The notes under the pieces are model-generated. The model did not search any database. It was given only the letters and a program-made list of their open reading frames with translations, and had not been told where the DNA came from. The translations under genes and the position numbers were made by a program. 64,000 nt of DNA from Sepiola atlantica (Eukaryota; Mollusca; Cephalopoda; Sepiida; Sepiolidae): NCBI GenBank assembly GCA_963556195.1, contig OY744521.1:126372959-126436958 (forward strand). The letters run 5' to 3'. This document shows, one piece after another, positions 56,954 through 64,000 of this stretch (its first letter is position 1; every line of letters begins with the position of its first letter).

Positions 56954-58989
56954 TAAGTCTCGGCTGGTACCACATAAAACTATCGTGAATCGTCAAAGCG
57001 AATGAAAAAACCGAGAAGGGAATGCACCGAACAGACTTCCACTATAAGAGTTCGGAGAGTACTGGAGCCTTGGGGAGCTTTATTGCCACTCAAATTCCAG
57101 AGAGAACCAGCGATCTTTATAAGCAAAAAAAGTCAATTATAAACGGTTGTTGCAATGGTTATCGAAAATAGTGGTCGTGCTGGAAATCTGGTGAGACTTG
57201 TTGTAACTCAGACTCCAGGAAACACCACTTGTTGTCAGTGAATAACTACTGATAATGATTAGTTCGATAACTTCTAGCGAGTAAATAATAATAATATCAA
57301 ATGCAGACCCAGAGCGAAATTCTTAATAAAGTATTAGATAGAAAAAACTGAGCGCCGAGAATGAAGCCAGCAGTAGAAGGAACGAAGACGAGTGAAAACG
57401 ACTGAGAGTATACATATATGCCATTGTTACGAATAGTTTAGTATCATTAGATTGGGTCTGTGTTCAGGAGATCTGGAGATATGACACTATGTCCTACATG
57501 ACACGCTAAATAAAAAAATTAAAAAAATTAATAATGTAAATATATAACAGAGAAAATGATAGTTGAAATGCAAATAAGAGAAAATAATATTTGAAAATAT
57601 AAATGGAGGATTGTGAGGAACTTAGCAGAAATTGAACTCAGGATATGACCAGCCAAAATGTTATTAAAGAAAGAAAAAGTAAAACTGGGGAAAAGTAGGG
57701 ATAGCAAGTCCCCCCCCCCTCTTAGCCTGACAAGATCGAGAAGCGAGGTGTGTAGCTGCGATAAACAAAAGCTGACGTTCTCTGTCTGTCCCGCTAGAGG
57801 GCGAAGTAACTATACAATGCTCTGAATTAACATTTATAAGGTTCTAGCTAGTACAGAGAATAAGAAAGTCTTGATTAAGCATTGTCTCCATTGTCGTCTG
57901 AGTGGTGTTATGATGGTACTCAAGTCGGATCCTAGATAGGCTGTTATCAGCAAAGCTTAAAATTAAAATCTGAAGTAGGAATTTGGCCTTTACTACTACG
58001 AAAAAGGGAATAGATAAAATGACATTTTATTGTCGAATTATTGGTTTATCGAGATTGAAAAAGAAAAAAGGGTTTATGATAAGGAAAATCTGAAGAAGTA
58101 GAATTATTGAGATGGATCTAATAGAGAAAGAGTTGTCCAACGAGAATCAAATAGGGTAATTAAGTTTTATCCATTATCGATGGAGCCTGAGAAAATCTAA
58201 ATTGGAAAGAATTTAAAAAGAATAAAGAACTTGACGAGGTGGGTCCTCAAGTTAAGGATTGGCTGAGAGTAGAGAACTAACCGAACTCCACTAGCTAGGC
58301 TCCACCCAGTTTGAAACCGATTCCTATATAAATAGGAAGTTTTGGCTTCGTGGCACACTTTTTTCCGCGGTCATGTAGACTAGACAGCACAGGGGAAGCC
58401 CTCATGCACTTAGACACTTGGCCCAAGTCGCTACTAAAAAAAGGAGTCTATGAACGGTAAAAAAATGTAGTAAGAATTTTCAATGCCAAATCTGAAAAGA
58501 ACACAGTAGAATTTTCAATGCGTACACAATGTCTAGAGTTTTGTTTTGTTTCATACAAATTGCATCGATATTATTTATGATACTGCTGTGTTGATAATTT
58601 TTTTTTTTTTTTTGACCGGCGACCAACTTGAACAGAAACATCGTTCCACGACTTATAAGATTTCGTGATCAAAAGTTAACGACGCGATGCGCGTAAATGC
58701 AAGCCGCGCGAATCATCGACCAGACGCAATGACGAACCACTAGCGAAAGGCTGGCTCGCGTAGTATTTAAAAAGAAACCACTGTAAGAGTGTAGTAGCCG
58801 TTGCTAAATGTACGTATACCGAGAAGACCAGAAAACGCATCGAGTCGCAAAAATTAATAAATCGCGATTTCTGAAAAATCTATAATGAAAATGGAGAATC
58901 AATAATTCACCCACTATCTAACCACCATGGTGTCGCTTGGACGACAACAAAAAAGTCTTAACTTCTTGCCCAGCGGTTCGCTTTAAACT
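56954..58989. other. Non-coding stretch
   Basis: No gene was recognised. A TATA-like CCTATATAAATAGG occurs near 58,323 and a 16-base T run near 58,599; neither is assignable. Confidence 0.45.
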
Positions 58990-60612
58990 CTACCTTAATT
59001 TCTCACTACGGACAGAAACCATACCTGATGATTTGATCATCACTCCTTCCTATGTCCTGGATATCATAAAAAAACAACCTTTACACCTCTAATGCGTGTG
59101 GACCTGATCTCATCCCTGCTATAGAAATAAAAGAAAATGCTCTGCTGAGCTGGCTCCATCTTCTCCAAACTCTACACCAAATGCTTTGCCGATTCTTGCT
59201 TCCATGAGAGTTGAAATATTGCCTCTGTGGTACCAGTTTTTAAGAACCTTGGTGAAAGAACTGATCAGCAAAATTATCGCTCCATATGTCTCCAACCGCT
59301 CTTCGCTAAAATCTTTGAACCATTAATCAATCTAGCGGTAGTATGTTAAACTTCTCTCTACCAACAGTATCGATGTGGGCAATCCCGTTCTTCTGCAGAT
59401 ATCATAACGGTCATCTCTGAATGTATATAACATACGCTATATAAGGCAGGTGAAGCTACGATGGTGGCGCTGGATATACCCAAAGCCTTTGACAAGGTCT
59501 GGCATGAAGGTTTTCTCAAGAAAATTAATTTGTGCGGTATTACTGAACGAGTATAATCAGATCTTAGCTAAAAGAAATATTCAGGTCGTCATAGAGGGTC
59601 GGACATCTAAGCAATAACACATTAATGTGGGTGTTGCCCTGGAGTCGATCCTTGAACCATTATTATTCCTGATGTTCATAAACGACTTCCCTGATGCAAT
59701 CGCGTCCAAAATGAGTATATTTTCTGATGACACCACCCTCTATTCTTGACATGTTGGTAAATAGAACGTACACATATCAAAGACAATGGCTGAATCCTTA
59801 GAAAATGCCCCCTCAGTCTGTAGTGGAATGGGGCCATAAATGGATGGCTACATTTAATGCTAGCAAGTCAATGCTCATTTTCTTAAATAATTATAATAAA
59901 CTTTACCAACCACCAATTGCTATAGCTGATAGCACCCTTCCTGAGAATCCAACATTCAAACTCCTCGGCCTAACATTCACATGTAACATTAATTGGATAA
60001 CCACATAGAATATATTGCCAAGTCTGCTGTAAAGAAGGTGGGCTCCCTCTAACAAGCTAGAAAACTTCTCACACCTACCAGTACCCTATATCTCTATAAA
60101 GCCACAATGGAGTATTGTTGCCACGTCCGGGCTGGTACAATAACCACGAGTATATCCCTTCAGTTACAAAAAAGAGCCCCAAACCTAATACGTTCTTCAC
60201 TGTCTTCCAAGCTCTATCACCTGTCCCATCGCCGCAATGATGCACCATTGCGCTTGTTTAACAAGTATTTCCACGGAATGTGCTTCGATGAACTTGCTGC
60301 ATTGGTGGCCTCCTCAACGTAACCCGACAAGCAGCAAAATCACACCCCATTCACTGTAGAGGTCCCTAGATACTGAAAGACCTTCTACTCTAATACCTTT
60401 TCCACGAGCCGTTTGTCTTTGGAATTCATTCCCTGTTCCTATTCCTCCGACTGTGCGAACATGCAGAAATTTAAATGTAATGTAAACAAACATCTCGCTG
60501 TTCAACTCTCCACTTTGGATGCACTTACAAATCTCGCCCCAAATTCACAATAGCCCCTTACGTCTCAGTGGCAGCGTGCCTTTTTTTGGGTGAATTACAG
60601 TAAAAAAAAATG
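58990..60612 (+). pseudogene. Jockey/CR1-like LINE, 3' half, decayed
   Basis: Successive frames encode ACGPDLI, ELAPSSPNSTPNALPILAS, NIASVVPVFKNLGERTDQQN, PLFAKIFEPLINLAV, ITVISECI, MVALDIPKAFDKVWHEGFL (motif A), LEPLLFLMFINDFPDAI, a FSDDTTLYS catalytic block (first Ala of FADD replaced by Ser, both Asp kept), VVEWGHKWMATFNASKSMLI, FKLLGLTFTCNINW, MEYCCHVRAG and YFHGMCFDELAALVAS. It ends CTTTTTTTGGGTGAATTACA and a poly(A) at 60,600-60,612. Frameshifts and stops are numerous. The 5' end is truncated before the RT palm. Confidence 0.85.
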
Positions 60613-60839
60613 TTTAGGTCAATCAGTATAGTGTACGTAGATTTACCATTGCCCAGGAACCCTAACTCTAACTCTAACCCTAACGCAACCCATAGAGTTG
60701 CTATTGTAGTTTAGTACTCTCAAAGATGTGTCACATTACTACGAAATAAAAGAATTATAACTGCAAGAGTGTCGAAGTTTCGTCGTTGCTGGTTGGTGGA
60801 TCTCGGCTGTTGAAAGAATAACACGGTAGTGCCGGACTT
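60613..60839. other. Unassigned sequence with a telomere-like run
   Basis: AACCCTAACTCTAACTCTAA and CCCTAAC at 60,658-60,684 make about four degenerate units of the TTAGGG telomere repeat on the minus strand. Confidence 0.5.
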
Positions 60840-61045
60840 AGGTTTTGGGCTACACCGAACCTCGCCTGCTAGAAAAGAGCTTTACCCAATTCAACCCAAT
60901 ATCAGTAGGGAGGACAGATGGATTAAAATATTTTTTTAATGGTATTAATGAAAGTGATGCAATACGCCCTATCGGAACTCGAACTCAGTACGCCGAGCAA
61001 AAACCTTTGCCGGTAACCACTCTACCACTCTACCACCACTAAAAC
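60840..61045 (-). mobile_element. tRNA-derived SINE, second family
   Basis: On the minus strand the head from 61,041 reads GGTGGTAGAGTGGTAGAGTGG (A-box region), then GAGTTCGAGTTCC, a B-box match, with an arm-like CGATAGGG. The body continues past a poly(A)-like ATTAAAAAAATATTTTAAT into TCTGTCCTCCCTACTGAT. It differs from the SINE at 53.4 kb. No target duplication was identified. Confidence 0.7.
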
Positions 61046-62954
61046 AAAGAAAGAAGGGGTTCAAATCTGGCATCTGGATGACGTGTTACAAGTCTAACAA
61101 AAAGGGTGAATGAAATTATTGGCGTACAAGCAGACTGAAGAAAGTAGAAATTATTCGTTAGATAAATTGAACTCGTCGACTTCCACACGCCGTTTTCAAC
61201 TTCCATTTCATCTATTAAATAAATAAAAGGAACAAATGATTTCAATTATAAAAATATGTTTTAATCCTTAAGTTGTACTACTTTACTCAAGAGAAAAATG
61301 AAGGGAAATTTAACTGAAAACTTCAAAATAATTTATTTAATTTTTTAATATGGAAAACTTTTTTCTTTAGTTATATATAAATTTTAGTATTTCATATTTT
61401 ATGAATTCTATTATTTCATACCATATTTATATTGTTTTTAATTATCTTTCGGCAAAATAAGTCATTTTTAACAATGGACTAACGTGCCAGTGTCTCGTCA
61501 AAATAAATAAATAAGAACATAAGTCAGCTGTGAGACTGCATAGCTCCACATGGCAATGTAAAGAAAAGGTCAAATCTTACCCAGGCCTCACTTCTCTATA
61601 TTGTATGAAGTATTTCCAAATGTATGCAATGAAACGTTGAAAACTCAAAAACTATGTATCCGACCAGGCTGAAGTTTTGCATAGTTGTTACTGTTATCAA
61701 ATGGGCATCAGATCCATGATCAAATTAGAAAAATTGTCACGGTTAAGGTCAATGTCAAAGTGGAAAATCTAGGTAGTACACCATGCTGGAATTCATTGAA
61801 TTGGCTACAATGTGGGCCAAGTAGCAAGTTTCTAGAAACAACAGAACGGAAGTTGTCACAAAAAATGTGACTTTCACCGTTTCTTTGACTTTAACCTTTG
61901 ACTTCGATATCCGAAAATTAAATCAATTCTAAGTTAGACCATGCTTGATATTTTGATCGAGTTTGGTGACGATTTATCAAGCGATGTCGACGCTAGGTTG
62001 TACACAAACCAACTCAGCCGAAAACATATCTCCCTCTTGACGAAGGTAATAAACTCCGAAGTTGTCATTGCTTCAACTTAACCAACATACTTTTCCACGA
62101 ATTATACATTTAATTCAATGTCCGTTTTGTTTCTCTTTCGCGAAGCAAAAGCCTCCCGAGCAACGTCGAGTTGATACAACTCGTTCGAAATACTTTCGCT
62201 ATCATAACTCTCTTTCTCGGTCAAATTCGGTCAACGAATGAATCAATTTTTTCTTATCAACAGTCATACAGTCAGTGGGTCACTCGTTTCCCCCTATTCC
62301 TGCGTCCAAATTATCGATTCTTATCATCTCTTACCGCGAAAGCAATTAAAAACAAAAACCTATAAACAACGATAAAACACAACTTTTCACAAGTTTTACG
62401 ACCAATTCAAAAATGTTATTCATTTTATATTATTAGTTTTACATTGATATGATAAGTTTGCGTCTGTGGCAGACGCCCATATACATATATCAACTTTACT
62501 TTAGGACAACAATAAATAATAAAATAAAATAAAAAATAAAAAAATAAACTTAACCAACACTTAAAATAGCAACGAATAACAAAATAAATAGAATTGAAAC
62601 TATTCTAATCACGTACATGTTAAAATAAAGTCACTTGTTAATTCGACAAAGGGGTACGTCACCGCCATATAAAAGACAAGAAAAAGATGTCAAGTAAAGG
62701 CCGGCCGAACCTTTGTTTGAGAGAATCTCAGCCATTGCCTCATGAAAGCATTAACCAGTGAGGAAACAACAACGAATCTGATTGGTCAGCTAGCTAAACT
62801 AAACACTACGAAGAGTTATAACAATACGTAACACGAATCCCATGCACTTAGCCTGACGATTCCTTACTGGAATGAAACGCGGATGCCTCACTGTAGCTTA
62901 ATTGTCATGAATATATTTTTATAACTTACTACCTATCTCTACTCACGCATTAAA
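61046..62954. other. Non-coding stretch
   Basis: No gene was recognised. The segment near 61,640-61,700 (ACTATGTATCCGACCAGGCT, ATCAAATGGGCATCAGATCC) has the feel of an interspersed repeat, but no second copy is in the window. Confidence 0.45.
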
Positions 62955-63032
62955 CACTTAAAGTAAATACTAAAAATATGTATATAATATATAATATCTC
63001 CTTTTAATATTATATGTGTATACATAAAATAA
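62955..63032 (+). repeat. SINE-like family S copy 3 (body only)
   Basis: AAGTAAATACTAAAAATATG, CCTTTTAATATTATATGTG and ATACATAAAATAATG match the bodies at 45,860 and 47,400. No tRNA-like head and only a short AT tail. Confidence 0.6.
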
Positions 63033-63035
63033 TGT

Positions 63036-63090
63036 TTCAGTCGAAGTTCTCAGAAATCAAGGGGCCCCTTCCTGTGGCTAACACTTGATC
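63036..63090 (+). repeat. Host repeat, empty-site paralogue of the 53.4-kb SINE insertion
   Basis: CAGTCGAAGTTCTCAGAAAT, CAAGGGGCCCCTTCCTG match the two sides of the SINE at 53,414-53,660 without interruption, with a single copy of the AAGTTCTCAGA target. Confidence 0.85.
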
Positions 63091-63394
63091 TCTATATGAG
63101 ATACATAGATATTCGAATATTCCATTAAAGTTATCCTTTACCTGTCAAACGTTGAGTTAGTAACGAATTTAAGAACATTAACTTTCATCTCCCGAAGTAA
63201 CCAGTTAACTATGTTGCAGTATATCTGTTTGCGATCTCTTGGTCTTACGGAATCCCAGGACAAGAATTCACCCTGTCTGGTGAAGTATCAAGCTTAGTGC
63301 TGTTACTATAGGCAACATCATACAAGCCAGTGTGGGGTAACCATACAGAGGAGATCGTATTTGTGCTGCGAATACTATGTTATTTTGAATATTT
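63091..63394. other. Unassigned sequence
   Basis: Nothing was recognised. Confidence 0.4.
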
Positions 63395-63505
63395 AGTCAG
63401 GGTTTACTTGTACGGGGAAGTATTCTCATGCGAGTTACTCCTGACAAACCCCTGTACAGAGAAACCCTAGACACTCGATGGCAGTGTCTAGTAGACATTG
63501 TGTGT
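63395..63505. repeat. Unclassified repeat shared with 25.5 kb
   Basis: TTAGTCAGGGTTTACTT, CTCCTGACAAACCCCTGTAC, AGAGAAACCCTAGACACTCG and GTGTCTAGTAGACAT align with 25,540-25,640. Confidence 0.75.
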
Positions 63506-64000
63506 GTGTTTGTGTAAATATTTCTTATTACAAGTTTAAATGAAATGAACTTAACAGATGTCCATATAATGTATAAATAAAATCCGTTTTAACTTCTGTA
63601 AAATACCAAGTTTATATTTCTAAATCTGTTCACACGAATTTGACAAAGCCGAAGTTTTTTTTTATCCATCCCAACCCCCCAAAAGCACATGGATAAACAT
63701 TTCCGGTTCCGCTGATAGGATGGACCAATTATAATTACGACAGAATATAGCTACCTCGTGCATTAGTCATGGTCGAAATTAAATAGGGACATTCAACCTC
63801 CACTCCCACTCGCACCCGTAATTCACTCCCTCTTCCCTTTCTCCTTCCTCCTCGGACACACGTGTTAAACAGTCTCTACAATGCGTGCGTGTGTATGTCT
63901 TGTAGTAATAGATTAATTATGAACTGGCGTGTAGAAAGTTTCGTATTAAATTCCATACGAAGAACATGGTAATGGTTGCCCCCCCCCTCACTTCTTGCCT
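63506..64000. other. Unassigned sequence
   Basis: No gene was recognised to the end of the window. Confidence 0.45.

Noticed and set aside
56614..56973. 119-residue frame with an Ile homopolymer and its Met-homopolymer shadow
   Set aside because: Translation of the (ATG)n microsatellite and flanking (GA)n tract; no domain.
58310..58340. TATA-like CCTATATAAATAGG as a gene promoter
   Set aside because: Palindromic AT-rich sequence with no downstream ORF; a promoter cannot be supported.
60955..61041. Functional tRNA gene on the minus strand
   Set aside because: A and B boxes are present but the cloverleaf arms do not pair and it continues into a SINE body.

Overview
The window looks like AT-rich intergenic DNA from a mollusc, most probably a cephalopod. 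The basis is the 5S-like sequence, the mixture of Tx1-, RTE- and jockey/CR1-like LINEs with Penelope-like elements, the tRNA-derived SINEs and about 25 long (TA)n arrays. The taxon is inference from repeat content. No host protein gene, intact tRNA gene or intact rRNA gene was recognised. Nearly every open frame with meaningful similarity belongs to a mobile element.

Layout. 1-2.4 kb: copies of a short (TA)n-tailed repeat, a Penelope-like GIY-YIG remnant beside a hairpin, and a gag fragment. 2.6-8.75 kb: a full-length but frameshifted Tx1-like LINE on the minus strand, bounded by a 16-bp target-site duplication and inserted in the leader of the element that owns the gag fragment. 9.1-10.4 kb: a decayed Penelope-like reverse transcriptase plus GIY-YIG endonuclease. 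11-13.9 kb: non-coding DNA with a foldback and a 280-bp direct duplication. 13,956-20,549: a complete Ty3/gypsy retrotransposon on the minus strand with two 595-bp LTRs that look identical, a GTAT target duplication, a gag ORF, a pol ORF with all catalytic residues, a canonical -1 slippery heptamer, a tRNA-Trp-like primer site, and tandem arrays at both internal ends. 21.5-30.6 kb: LINE fragments and a decayed RTE-like LINE. 31.1-31.7 kb: a (TA)n palindrome joined to a 5S rRNA-derived sequence. 32.8-36.2 kb: a 250-bp-arm foldback, a jockey/CR1-like LINE with an in-frame microsatellite expansion, and a short repeat. 37.5-41.5 kb: an RTE 3' end, (TA)n-tailed repeats, a second foldback and a repeat copy. 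42.2-44.4 kb: a 35-bp satellite with higher-order structure. 44.4-49.4 kb: LINE fragments in inverted orientation, (TA)n-tailed SINE-like repeats, a 160-bp satellite, and a broken copy of a multicopy invertebrate protein of unknown function. 49.9-51.2 kb: two U2 snRNA-derived fragments flanking a poly-C minisatellite. 52.2-64 kb: a possible solo LTR, a tRNA-derived SINE with perfect target duplications (an empty-site paralogue lies at 63.04 kb), another jockey/CR1-like LINE fragment, a second tRNA-derived SINE, and long stretches without recognisable content.

How it fits together. The Ty3/gypsy element is the only unit that looks potentially functional: gag and pol would be joined by frameshifting, with LTR promoter and polyadenylation signals. 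The SINEs and short (TA)n-tailed elements probably depended on the reverse transcriptases of the LINE and Penelope-like families found beside them; that dependence is inference.
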